64,000 nt of DNA. Source: Oceanihabitans sediminis (lineage in GTDB: Bacteria > Bacteroidota > Bacteroidia > Flavobacteriales > Flavobacteriaceae). The notes below the pieces were generated by a model, which saw only the letters and a list, made by a program, of their open reading frames with translations, was not told where the DNA came from and searched no databases. Shown here in pieces: positions 25,557 through 33,047 of this stretch. The translations under genes were made by a program, and so were the position numbers. The stretch covers positions 248,001 through 312,000 of the forward strand of contig NZ_QPIG01000002.1 in assembly GCF_003337215.1 (NCBI RefSeq), written 5' to 3'. Within the stretch, counting starts at the first letter, position 1, and the number at the start of each line of letters is the position of its first letter.

Positions 25557-27296
25557 TTATTGTGCTTTTGTGGGATTTGTATAATTGTTATGTGCTTCCC
25601 TATGTATTAGACCAGCATCAACAAATTTAGTAATATAGCCTTCTGCTGTTTTATGAGGAATCTTGTTTTTGTCGGCTATATTTAGGTAATCTTGTCTTGA
25701 AAATTGATAAGGTAGTGCTTCTAAAAAACGTTCTTTACGATTGGCTCTTTTTACTTCTTTTTGTTCGATAGGTAAATCGTTAAACACCTTACTACTGTGC
25801 TTTACTAATACGCTTATCATTTCCAATGTATTTTCAAAATCTATATCCTCACAATATCTTACTTGGTTTACATCACCATCTTCCATAATGCGAAATACAG
25901 AAAACAACATTATAATTCTAAATGCTATTAACCCCAAACGTCTAACAGTTGCTATATAGTCATCGGGTTGAAGATTTAGATATTTGGTTTGTAGTTTTTC
26001 AAAAAATACATTGAATTTTTGTTGTTGCTCTGTTGTTAGCCTTACTTCAATAGGTCGGTTGTTTTTTAAAGTTTTATATAGCTCAAAAAATTCCTTTCCT
26101 AATTGGTCGTAGTATTCATCTAAACCATTTGCTATGCCTGTTTGAAAAACGTTTTTCCAAGTCGGTTTGATATTCATATAATAAAACATAAAACGACTAA
26201 ACAACCCATTTTCAGCACTTGGAACCAACGCTTGAATTTGCTTTGGTGTACCTGATAGGACTGTTGATAAGCAAGGTCTTTCAATATCAACATATTCTCT
26301 ATCTGTTCTTCGATAATAACTAATGGTTTCGTGGTGGAATGCTTTACGAAAACCATCTGAATAATTACCGTAATCACTTTTAAAGGCTTGTGCTAAAGTA
26401 TCTCCTTCGGTTTCAAAAATTAACCCTCTACCTTCATTATCCGATATTAATTGATAAACACCTGTTACACTATTATTAGCAGGGATAAACAACATTCTTT
26501 CAGGTGGTTTATTTGGTTTCTCCATTGTTTCACTTTTACCCTTATTCATATTATAAGTTGCCATTTCAACTTGATGTTGTTGTTTTAGGATTTTGGATTG
26601 TTCACGTTGTTGTTTGTGAACAGGATTTACCAAATTTTTAATTTGGTTTAATCTTCCTTTTCCTGCTGAAGCTGGTGCAGTAACAAATAAATACAAATTG
26701 CTAAATACTTTACTTTGGTCATACACACCAAATAGTTTTGGAAAACAGGCACTAAATGCTGTTAATGCTCCCAACAATAAAATATCACGTTCTTCATTAC
26801 TGCTTGAAGGTTGTATTACTTGTTGCAAAAATGTTGGAATATTGTTGTAAACTGTTGTTGGTATTGTTGGCAATGGTTGTTTTACTTCTTCTGACTGTTG
26901 CAACACTTCAACAACTTGTTGTTGCTGTTGTGGTTTAATACCAACTTGATGTAAATGGTGGTATAAAGTACCAATGCTTATACCGTGTCCTTTTGCTTGT
27001 AAGCATTTATTATACTGTTCGTCGCATTCTTTATGGTCGTAACCTGAATAATTTCTACTTATTCTATGGTAGTAATCACGTCCAGCTTCTCCGTATTCTT
27101 CTGAAACTGCAAATCCAATATCACGCCATTTTTCATACGTATCTGTAATGTCTATACCTGATTGTTCTAATGCGCTGACATATGATTCAATATCATTTGC
27201 AACAACTGTTGTTGGGTTGTTGTTGATTGGTTTTTTAGGTACTTCTTTTTGCTCTGGAACAGCTAACCAATCTTTTGGGTTAAATATTTTTGTCAT
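25557..27296 (-). CDS. DUF3987 protein with PriCT_2-like N-terminus
   Basis: 579 residues. About 35-115 resembles PriCT_2, the primase C-terminal helical domain (DIESYVSALEQSGIDITDTY, WRDIGFAVSEEYGE, CLQAKGHGISIGTLYHH). A Gln-rich linker follows, then DUF3987 with a P-loop-like VTAPASAGKGRLN (about residue 200), FETEGDTLAQAF and LSGTPKQIQALVP. DUF3987 proteins are helicase/primase-associated proteins of Bacteroidota integrative elements and plasmids; here it probably helps replicate the excised island. The start overlaps the BT4734 stop (ATGA), so the pair is likely one functional unit. The end of the protein looks like a winged-helix segment (DYLNIADKNKIPHKTAEGYI). Confidence 0.82.
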   Translation of the reverse strand: MTKIFNPKDWLAVPEQKEVPKKPINNNPTTVVANDIESYVSALEQSGIDITDTYEKWRDIGFAVSEEYGEAGRDYYHRISRNYSGYDHKECDEQYNKCLQAKGHGISIGTLYHHLHQVGIKPQQQQQVVEVLQQSEEVKQPLPTIPTTVYNNIPTFLQQVIQPSSSNEERDILLLGALTAFSACFPKLFGVYDQSKVFSNLYLFVTAPASAGKGRLNQIKNLVNPVHKQQREQSKILKQQHQVEMATYNMNKGKSETMEKPNKPPERMLFIPANNSVTGVYQLISDNEGRGLIFETEGDTLAQAFKSDYGNYSDGFRKAFHHETISYYRRTDREYVDIERPCLSTVLSGTPKQIQALVPSAENGLFSRFMFYYMNIKPTWKNVFQTGIANGLDEYYDQLGKEFFELYKTLKNNRPIEVRLTTEQQQKFNVFFEKLQTKYLNLQPDDYIATVRRLGLIAFRIIMLFSVFRIMEDGDVNQVRYCEDIDFENTLEMISVLVKHSSKVFNDLPIEQKEVKRANRKERFLEALPYQFSRQDYLNIADKNKIPHKTAEGYITKFVDAGLIHREAHNNYTNPTKAQ

Positions 27297-28201
27297 AATT
27301 TCTGATGTCTTTTATGTAGGTATGCCAATGGATCGTGGGATAAAAAACACGCTCTGGAAATGTCTTTACCTGATTGGTCTACCTCAATGTTATATGTTTG
27401 CTTTATGTAATTGGCCACCGCAATAAAATATTCATTGTGTGACACTTGGGATAAATCGATTCTAATTATCCATTTTAAGCCTTCTCCTGAAGGTGATGTA
27501 AACAACAATTCGGTTTCGAAATATTCATCGTTTAATAATTGTTGTTTTAGTTCTTCAAGATTTTCTAAATGGTCAAAATCGATTGTCAATAATGATGAGT
27601 GTTCAATTAAACTATCATCATTTCGTTTAGAAAACACACCTGAAAATGTTACATAATCAAAATGATTTGCTTTAAATTTTCGTGCTTCTTTTGGGTCTTT
27701 AATCGCTCTAAATTGCTCTGTGATACTTTTATACTTATCGCTTGTAATACGCTCCAATATTTGATGTAATCGTACTTTTTCAGTTGGAAACACATTTCTA
27801 ATTGGTGCTTTGTAAAAACTGCTGTAAGCATACCAAGTATCATCGGGTTCATCTAACCAGGATAATTCATCTTCTTTTTTAACTTCAAAATTTAGATGCA
27901 GTACCTCATTGATTTTTAGTAACAATTCTTCTTCATTAATGATTTTAAAATGATAGGATGCGAAATCGAATACATCACCTTTAAAATCGGTTAGTTCTGT
28001 ATCATAATGTATTGCCTTATTATCTACAACATTAATTTGTAATGTTGATTTACCACCGTTAAAAGGGTTACGGGTTATCCCGCAGTCCCTTCCTTTTACG
28101 GAAAGGACTGTTGTTTCAGGATAATACTGCCTTAATACATAGGCATAGATATTTAACCCATAATGCGTTTTCTTTAAAATGCTTTCTTTACTTATTTCCA
28201 T
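27293..28201 (-). CDS. BT4734/VirE_N-type protein, primase-like
   Basis: 302 residues. About 120-290 matches the BT4734/BF3469 (VirE N-terminal) family, with LLTIDFDHL, LLFTSPSGEGLKWIIRI and SRACFLSHDPLAYLH. The DxD-like FDH, the SGEG loop and the final SR...D resemble the archaeo-eukaryotic primase fold, so a priming activity is a reasonable inference. The first 100 residues have CHC2-like features of uncertain meaning (GRDCGITRNPFNGGKSTLQI). It is coupled by overlaps to the HTH gene upstream (14 bases) and to DUF3987 downstream (4 bases). Together they look like a primase-helicase replication module of the island. Confidence 0.8.
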   Translation of the reverse strand: MEISKESILKKTHYGLNIYAYVLRQYYPETTVLSVKGRDCGITRNPFNGGKSTLQINVVDNKAIHYDTELTDFKGDVFDFASYHFKIINEEELLLKINEVLHLNFEVKKEDELSWLDEPDDTWYAYSSFYKAPIRNVFPTEKVRLHQILERITSDKYKSITEQFRAIKDPKEARKFKANHFDYVTFSGVFSKRNDDSLIEHSSLLTIDFDHLENLEELKQQLLNDEYFETELLFTSPSGEGLKWIIRIDLSQVSHNEYFIAVANYIKQTYNIEVDQSGKDISRACFLSHDPLAYLHKRHQKL

Positions 28202-28484
28202 CGCATTTAAAATTTGGGTTATAATAATTGCTTTGTAATAGTTCCTCTATATCTGATACCTTGTAATAAAATTTACCTTGTATCTTACTATATGGAATCG
28301 TACCATTTGTTCGGAACGTTTGTAATGTACGTTGGCTAATATGTAGCGTTTGCATTACGTCCTGATTATCAATCCACGTATCTTTTAAGCATTCTGCTCT
28401 CGATGCTCTTATTAATTCGATACGTGCTTTTATATCCTTAATCTCTTGTGAGAGTGCCAAGAGTAAATCGATTATTTCAGTCAT
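28188..28484 (-). CDS. Small MerR/excisionase-like HTH protein
   Basis: 98 residues. N-terminal helix (about 1-35) then a helix-turn-helix of the HTH_17/MerR-like type: WIDNQDVMQTLHISQRTLQTFR followed by the wing GTIPYSKIQGKFYYKVSDIEELL. Such proteins act as recombination directionality factors or transcription regulators in Bacteroidota integrative elements. It is one of two adjacent HTH genes of the same architecture; their 4-base overlap suggests a hetero-oligomer or a duplicated regulator. No metal-sensing Cys pattern, so it is not a metal-type MerR. Confidence 0.8.
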   Translation of the reverse strand: MTEIIDLLLALSQEIKDIKARIELIRASRAECLKDTWIDNQDVMQTLHISQRTLQTFRTNGTIPYSKIQGKFYYKVSDIEELLQSNYYNPNFKCDGNK

Positions 28485-28783
28485 AACTTTACCTTTCCTT
28501 TTTTGATTAAGTAATTAGCTGCCTGTTGCTCGATTTCGTCTTGGGAATCCATACGGTTACGCAATAACCATTGGTCTAATTCCTGACGTTGGAAATAGAT
28601 TTTTTTACCATTCGGTTTATAGTGTGGAATGGCTCCCGTACTTGTAAGTTTATACAAGTGCGATTGTGATAGTTCTAAATACTGGCAAGTTTCATTGAAA
28701 TTCAATACTTGCTTTTGCAACGTTTGTTGTTCTTGTAACAACTTTTCGATGCGTTCTAATTTTTCGATGATTGTAATGTCCAT
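28481..28783 (-). CDS. Excisionase-family HTH protein
   Basis: 100 residues. A coiled-coil-like N-terminal helix (about 3-25, LERIEKLLQEQQTLQKQ) precedes the HTH_17 domain (NFNETCQYLELSQSHLYKLT, GAIPHYKPNGKKIYFQRQELDQWL). The pattern is that of Xis/MerR-like DNA-binding proteins at the head of replication operons in Bacteroidota integrative elements. It is the first gene of a run of four overlapping genes (28,783 to 25,557), and two dyads lie just upstream. It probably regulates the operon or assists excision. Confidence 0.8.
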   Translation of the reverse strand: MDITIIEKLERIEKLLQEQQTLQKQVLNFNETCQYLELSQSHLYKLTSTGAIPHYKPNGKKIYFQRQELDQWLLRNRMDSQDEIEQQAANYLIKKGKVKL

Positions 28784-28809
28784 CTTTTATTGTTATTTGA
28801 ATAAATGAG

Positions 28810-28845
28810 GACATCAGGCCTAATGTCATCCTTGGTTATCAAGGA
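28810..28845. promoter_or_regulatory. Two adjacent dyads upstream of the replication operon
   Basis: GACATCAGGCCTAATGTC (28,810-28,827; near-perfect 18-bp palindrome around AGGCCT) and TCCTTG...CAAGGA (28,829-28,845). They start 27 bases upstream of the first HTH gene, so they are candidate operators for the HTH proteins of this operon. Confidence 0.5.
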
Positions 28846-28939
28846 CAATACAAAGGTTGAAAATTGGCTATCTAATTTTAGTAAGAGTGTAAAATGAGGG
28901 TAAGACAACAGTAAGATTTCTTACTAATCTTACTGTTTT

Positions 28940-29887
28940 TTATTGCAGTTGTTGGATGATTCTATCTATTACTTCCTTTTCTTTAGGATTATGAACCTTA
29001 TTTTTATACAGATTATTAGCCTTTAAAGGCGTACCTGTTTTGGTGATAAATTTACCAGAACGTTCAATTGAAGTAGGATTGAAACTATTAAAAAAAGGTT
29101 TTAGCTTTTTTACCACATAACTAAACTGTGTGGTTTCGCATTGAAGGTAAATTTGGAAATCTATTACTCTAAAATCTTTAGATAACAACAATTTTTGCAA
29201 TTGCTCAACCGTTGAACGATTATCTAACAAATCAATTTTAAGGTTTAATTGCTTTAGTACAGTTAATAAGGTTGAGGTGTCTTTGTTTTTATATCCAAAT
29301 GAGGTTTTGGGTTTTGCTGTAGCTCTCGGTTCTTTTTTAATAACTATTTCTTTAATGTTCGTTTTTACTATCTGATTAATATTAAAGGTAGTGTCATTAA
29401 AATATTTTTCCGCTATTTCTAAAATTGTGAATTTTGAATCTTCTGAAAACTGACCATATTGTTCTTGCAGTTCAGCATATAATCGGATTACAGATACTTT
29501 TAAGTAATTGATGATATAATTGTCGTCAATATTAAAATCTGCTGTTATCGCTCTATTATTTATATAATTTGCGATGTCATTTAAGTACTTATCAAACTTG
29601 TTAAGAAGAATAGTAAAACTGTATTTATTTTCTGGAACTGTAGCATTTTCAGGAAATTCCTTTACAAATGATACTACTGTCCTTTCTGTTTCATTAAATA
29701 TCAGCTTATGGTAGTATTCTTTTTTAGCATTTAAAGGCTTTTTAAAGTTTACTTTAAAAACCGCGTTATTAGCTTTTGGATTCAGTTTGAAATCAGACAA
29801 TAAGTGCTTAAAATCCTTTTCCTTTCTATTATCTCTATGTAAGCCATTGGTTATAGAAACCAAACTTGAAAATATACTTCCTTTCAT
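28940..29887 (-). CDS. Hypothetical protein downstream of the integrase
   Basis: 315 residues, no recognised domain. It has an internal basic stretch (KEIVIKKEPRATAKPKTSFGYK, about 180-200, likely a linker) and a C-terminal part (about 205-315: LLTVLKQLNLKIDLLDNRST, then FQIYLQCETTQFSYVVKKLKPFF) that recurs in proteins encoded beside integrases of Bacteroidota elements (recollection, not a search). The middle (ISNYINN-type segments, NDYIINYLKVSVIRLYAELQEQYG) resembles helical RteC-like regulators only loosely. Its start codon overlaps the integrase stop by one base, so it is co-transcribed with the integrase and may act in excision control. Confidence 0.6.
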   Translation of the reverse strand: MKGSIFSSLVSITNGLHRDNRKEKDFKHLLSDFKLNPKANNAVFKVNFKKPLNAKKEYYHKLIFNETERTVVSFVKEFPENATVPENKYSFTILLNKFDKYLNDIANYINNRAITADFNIDDNYIINYLKVSVIRLYAELQEQYGQFSEDSKFTILEIAEKYFNDTTFNINQIVKTNIKEIVIKKEPRATAKPKTSFGYKNKDTSTLLTVLKQLNLKIDLLDNRSTVEQLQKLLLSKDFRVIDFQIYLQCETTQFSYVVKKLKPFFNSFNPTSIERSGKFITKTGTPLKANNLYKNKVHNPKEKEVIDRIIQQLQ

Positions 29888-30981
29888 TATAAATCTAGTT
29901 GAATACGGTTGGCAGCTTCTTTCTTTTTATCATCAATTACTTTCGCATAAATTTGTGTAGTTCTAAGCTCTTTATGCCCTAATAATTTTGATACTGTATA
30001 AATATCTGTTCCTAAAGTTAATTGTAATGTTGCATACGTATGACGCGCACAATGGAAGGTAATTTCTTTTTGGATACCTGCCCTTAACATCCATTGTTGT
30101 AATTTCAAGTTAGACCAAGCACTATAATTTAAGCCTTTAAATACTTTTTCTTTAGGCTCCCCTTTTTCTCCTAACAACTCTCTGGCTTGATCTGATATTG
30201 GTAGGGTTTCAACTCCTTTGGTTTTCTTCTGTCTGAATCGGATATAATATCCCATTTCTTTAGAGTGTTGAATTTCTGACCAAGTCAGTTTTTCTATATC
30301 TGACCAACGTAATCCAGTTAAGGCTGATAGAATGAATGCCGTTTTTAAAATTGGTAGTTCACAATCTGTATTTACCGCTTGTTGTAGTTCATCTAGTGTT
30401 AGAAACTCTCGTTGAGGTTCGCCTTGCTTGAATCCATCAATTCCTTTAGCTGGATTTTCTTTTAAAATACCATCAGCAACAGCTTGTTTTAATGCTGCAT
30501 TAAACTTTCCATAATATGAGTATTTGGTGTTTTGTGATAGTTTCTTTCCTGCTCTGGATGTAGCTTTTGTATCTAAATAATTTTTAAAATTTTGAACAAA
30601 TACTCTATCTACATCATTAAAACTTGTATCGGCTGGAGAGAAGATTTTTAAATGTTTGAGCATACTATTCCAACTCCCATAATTACCGGAACTTGTATTT
30701 TTCTTTTCTGCTAAAGCTGATACATAGGAAATGAAATTGCCTTTTAACTTCTCTAAATCTTGAAATCCATAAATACCGGTCTGCATTTCTAGCTGTCTTT
30801 GAGCACATATTGCTTCCGCTAGTTGTTTTGTTTTCTTGTTTGCCTCTCTTTCTGTTTTTGTTTTTGGATTTGGCGTTAGGTACAGACGTAAATATTCGGT
30901 CTTACGATTTCCTTTGTGATAGTAGTCTAAGTAAAGACTTATTTTATTATTCTTTTTGCGTTGCCTTAATGTTACTTTCAT
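29887..30981 (-). CDS. int: Tyrosine-recombinase integrase
   Basis: 364 residues. The N-terminal arm-binding domain (about 1-75) and core-binding SAM-like domain (about 90-190) precede the catalytic domain with Arg in TGLRWSDIEKL, His-x-x-Arg in CARHTYATL, His in GHKELRTTQIY and the Tyr nucleophile at the end of that motif. All catalytic residues are present, so it should be active. This is the Bacteroidota integrase type of CTn and IME elements. It lies 7 bases downstream of the excisionase-like gene and near the attR core in the mnmE 3' end. It should catalyse recombination between the 15-bp cores. Confidence 0.93.
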   Translation of the reverse strand: MKVTLRQRKKNNKISLYLDYYHKGNRKTEYLRLYLTPNPKTKTEREANKKTKQLAEAICAQRQLEMQTGIYGFQDLEKLKGNFISYVSALAEKKNTSSGNYGSWNSMLKHLKIFSPADTSFNDVDRVFVQNFKNYLDTKATSRAGKKLSQNTKYSYYGKFNAALKQAVADGILKENPAKGIDGFKQGEPQREFLTLDELQQAVNTDCELPILKTAFILSALTGLRWSDIEKLTWSEIQHSKEMGYYIRFRQKKTKGVETLPISDQARELLGEKGEPKEKVFKGLNYSAWSNLKLQQWMLRAGIQKEITFHCARHTYATLQLTLGTDIYTVSKLLGHKELRTTQIYAKVIDDKKKEAANRIQLDL

Positions 30982-30987
30982 AATGTG

Positions 30988-31353
30988 CTAATTAAAAAGG
31001 TTCTCTATTTGCCATCTTGCAAGAATTCGTTTTCTACCAAAGGGCACCGCTTTTAATCGCCCTTGTTTAATCATTCTTTGAATGGTCCATCTACTAACAC
31101 CAATCAATTGAGAAGCTTCCGTAACACTTAAAAAGTCTTTATTGTGTACAGCATTAAGATCAGGATTAGAAACAACTTCATGTTGTTTCTTCATGTCCTG
31201 GGTAAGCGTGGCTTGAATTTTTTGGTTACGCTTACGTGCTTTGTATGCCTTTTTAGCACAAGTATCTCCACAGTACTTTGTTACTGTGGTTCGTGCTACA
31301 AAAGCATTACCGCAATGCATACAAGTTTTAGGAATATATAAATTACTGCTCAT
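30988..31353 (-). CDS. Zinc-ribbon/HTH excisionase-like protein
   Basis: About 121 residues from the ATG at 31,353 (MSSNLYIPKTCMHCGN). The frame is open 63 bases further, but that stretch is made of 10-base DNA repeats and is unlikely to be translated. An N-terminal Cys4 zinc-ribbon-like segment (CMHCGN ... YCGDTC) is followed by a basic stretch and a C-terminal HTH_17 domain (LSVTEASQLIGVSRWTIQRM, KQGRLKAVPFGRKRILARW). This is the shape of Xis-like recombination directionality factors. It precedes the integrase by only 7 bases, an operon expected for paired Xis/Int. Confidence 0.78.
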   Translation of the reverse strand: MSSNLYIPKTCMHCGNAFVARTTVTKYCGDTCAKKAYKARKRNQKIQATLTQDMKKQHEVVSNPDLNAVHNKDFLSVTEASQLIGVSRWTIQRMIKQGRLKAVPFGRKRILARWQIENLFN

Positions 31354-31355
31354 AA

Positions 31356-31405
31356 ATGGTGCTTTATGTAGCGTCATGGTGCAACATGGGGCAATATGGT
31401 GCATC
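31356..31405 (+). repeat. Helically phased ATGGTGC repeats upstream of the Xis-like gene
   Basis: ATGGTGC-type units start at 31,356, 31,376, 31,386 and 31,396, i.e. 10-base spacing with one unit skipped: ATGGTGCAAC, ATGGGGCAAT, ATGGTGCATC. Spacing of about one helical turn puts them on one face of the DNA. They begin three bases upstream of the chosen start codon, a plausible binding array for the Xis-like protein. Confidence 0.65.
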
Positions 31406-31430
31406 ATTTCGCCCATCTTATTGCCAACGG

Positions 31431-31479
31431 ATTTTGGGCAACAAAATCACATATTTGGCAACAGATGAGCAACAAATTT
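31431..31479 (+). repeat. Candidate integrase arm sites, right end
   Basis: ATTTTGGGCAACAAAAT (31,431-31,447), ATTTGGCAACAGAT (31,453-31,466) and GAGCAACAAATTT (31,467-31,479) are three copies of a G(G)CAACA core. The first matches the single copy near attL (11,189-11,203). They lie 83-131 bases inside attR. Confidence 0.55.
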
Positions 31480-31561
31480 AGAACATAAAAGGCAAATATC
31501 CAATAAGAAAGAATATATAAACCCTTGAATAACAAGCAACAAAGAAAGAAGTGAAGGGTGT

Positions 31562-31576
31562 TTATTTCCCGATACA
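31562..31576. repeat. attR: right 15-bp direct repeat inside mnmE
   Basis: TTATTTCCCGATACA, identical to 11,138-11,152. Read on the minus strand it is TGT-ATC-GGG-AAA-TAA, the last four codons and stop of mnmE, including the conserved catalytic Cys of the C-terminal CIGK. Confidence 0.9.
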
Positions 31577-32950
31577 GAAATTAGCAAAAATATTCCCTAG
31601 TAAATCATCACTTGTAATTTCTCCGGTGATTTCTCCAAAGTGATATAAAGCCTGTCTTATATCTATTGCCAATAAATCTCCGGATAAATCAGATTCTAGT
31701 CCGTATTTAACTTTAGAAACTTCTTCAAAAGCCTTTTGTAAGGCGTCATAATGTCTAGAGTTGGTAACAATCGTTTCGTTGTTTCGTAAAGCGCCAGTAT
31801 TAACAAAACCTAGCAATTTATCTTTTAACTCTTCTACTCCTGTTCCTGACTTGGCAGATAACAAATGAAGGTTTTCAATAGAAGTATTAAGGTTTTTGCT
31901 ATCTGATTCAGATAGCTTATCCACCTTATTCGCTATGATTACTAATGGTTTTAACGGATATTTATTCTTTATTCTTTCGATTTCAACAATAAATTTTTCG
32001 CTATTTGTTATGAATTTCTCTGCATCAAACAAATAAACAACTACTTGTGCTTGTTCTATTTTCTCAAAAGTCTTTTTAATACCAATACTTTCAACTACAT
32101 CTTTCGTATCTCTAATTCCTGCGGTATCAATAAACCTAAATCCCATTCCGCCAATTACTATCTCGTCTTCAATAGTATCTCTTGTAGTACCTGCTATATC
32201 GCTTACAATGGCTCTTTCTTCATTCAAAAGCGCATTAAGCAAGGTGGATTTACCTACGTTTGGTTCTCCTACAATTGCAACAGGAATTCCGTTTTTAATA
32301 ACATTTCCGACAGAAAAACTATCTATTAATCGTTTTAAAACAAAGATGATTCTATCTACCAAAGCTTTAAATTGGGTTCTATCTGCAAACTCAACGTCCT
32401 CTTCTGCAAAATCTAATTCTAGTTCAATTAATGAAGCAAAATTTAAAAGTTCTTCACGAAGTTTCGCTATTTCACTTGAAAAACCACCACGCATTTGTTG
32501 CATGGCAATTTGGTGTGAAGCTTCATTATCACTTGCAATTAAATCTGCTACAGCTTCTGCCTGACTAAGATCTAATTTTCCGTTTAAAAATGCGCGTAGC
32601 GTAAATTCTCCAGCGTTTGCCATTCTGCAGCCATTACGTAAAAACAATTGTAAAATTTCTTGCTGAATAAATACAGAACCATGACAAGAAATTTCAACTA
32701 CGTCTTCACCTGTATAGGAATTTGGATTTTTAAATACAGAAACTAATACTTCATCTAAAGTCTTATTTCCGTCCTTTATATGCCCCAATAAAATGGTATG
32801 GGTTTTTTGTTTGGTCAAGTCTTTATTGTGAATAGACTGAAAAAACTTCGAGCAAATAGAAATTGCTTCTGGGCCAGAAAGTCGTATAACAGCTATTGCC
32901 CCTGCTCCAGAAGGTGTCGCTAATGCAATTATAGTATCATTTAATATCAT
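31562..32950 (-). CDS. mnmE: tRNA uridine-5-carboxymethylaminomethyl(34) synthesis GTPase
   Basis: 462 residues, normal family length. N-terminal tetrahydrofolate-binding domain (DTIIALATPSGAGAIAVIRL), central helical domain, inserted G domain with Walker A GEPNVGKSTLLN, DTAG (FIDTAGIRDT), NKVD and a C-terminal FCIGK whose Cys is the conserved catalytic residue. With MnmG it installs the cmnm5 group on U34 of several tRNAs. The last 15 bases form the right boundary of the genomic island; the gene is complete, so insertion left it functional. It has a -7 box just upstream and overlaps no neighbour. Confidence 0.96.
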   Translation of the reverse strand: MILNDTIIALATPSGAGAIAVIRLSGPEAISICSKFFQSIHNKDLTKQKTHTILLGHIKDGNKTLDEVLVSVFKNPNSYTGEDVVEISCHGSVFIQQEILQLFLRNGCRMANAGEFTLRAFLNGKLDLSQAEAVADLIASDNEASHQIAMQQMRGGFSSEIAKLREELLNFASLIELELDFAEEDVEFADRTQFKALVDRIIFVLKRLIDSFSVGNVIKNGIPVAIVGEPNVGKSTLLNALLNEERAIVSDIAGTTRDTIEDEIVIGGMGFRFIDTAGIRDTKDVVESIGIKKTFEKIEQAQVVVYLFDAEKFITNSEKFIVEIERIKNKYPLKPLVIIANKVDKLSESDSKNLNTSIENLHLLSAKSGTGVEELKDKLLGFVNTGALRNNETIVTNSRHYDALQKAFEEVSKVKYGLESDLSGDLLAIDIRQALYHFGEITGEITSDDLLGNIFANFCIGK

Positions 32951-32954
32951 AGTA

Positions 32955-32962
32955 CAAAAGTA
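32955..32962 (-). promoter_or_regulatory. -7 box of mnmE
   Basis: TACTTTTG on the minus strand, four bases before the start codon. It implies a very short leader. Confidence 0.5.
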
Positions 32963-33023
32963 AGCAATTGTTAAATTAAAACTAACATAATTGCTTTTTG
33001 AAATTAAATAGAGATTAACCCCT

Positions 33024-33031
33024 TATATTTG
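33024..33031 (+). promoter_or_regulatory. -7 box of the TlpA-like gene
   Basis: TATATTTG, 16 bases before the start codon at 33,048, with a TTTTTG run ending 23 bases further upstream as a possible -33 element. Confidence 0.55.
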
Positions 33032-33047
33032 TTCAAAAATTAAATTT

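Larger units (their letters stand above)
11138..31576. mobile_element. Integrative genomic island in the 3' end of mnmE
   Basis: About 20.4 kb bounded by a perfect 15-bp direct repeat. It holds a tyrosine integrase and an excisionase-like gene next to the mnmE end, a BT4734/DUF3987 replication-like module, small HTH proteins, a Zn/Cd/Co resistance block and an XRE-Argonaute pair. mnmE stays intact because the repeat restores its 3' end, as in SGI1-type insertions. No relaxase, coupling protein or conjugation genes are visible, so it is either mobilised in trans, or an immobile or satellite-like island. Base composition varies inside it (czc block richer in GC), so the cargo was assembled from different sources. 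Confidence 0.9.

Noticed and set aside
26860-26940. CAA/CAG-type repeat run (microsatellite)
   Set aside because: It codes the Gln-rich linker of the DUF3987 protein (QQQQQVVEVLQQ) and is irregular; treated as low-complexity coding sequence.
31354-31416. Longer Xis-like protein starting at 31,416
   Set aside because: The extra 21 residues are coded by the 10-base DNA repeats, which look like a binding array; the Cys4 domain starts right after the ATG at 31,353.
31562-31576. tRNA gene as the integration target
   Set aside because: No tRNA-like sequence near either repeat; the target is the coding end of mnmE.
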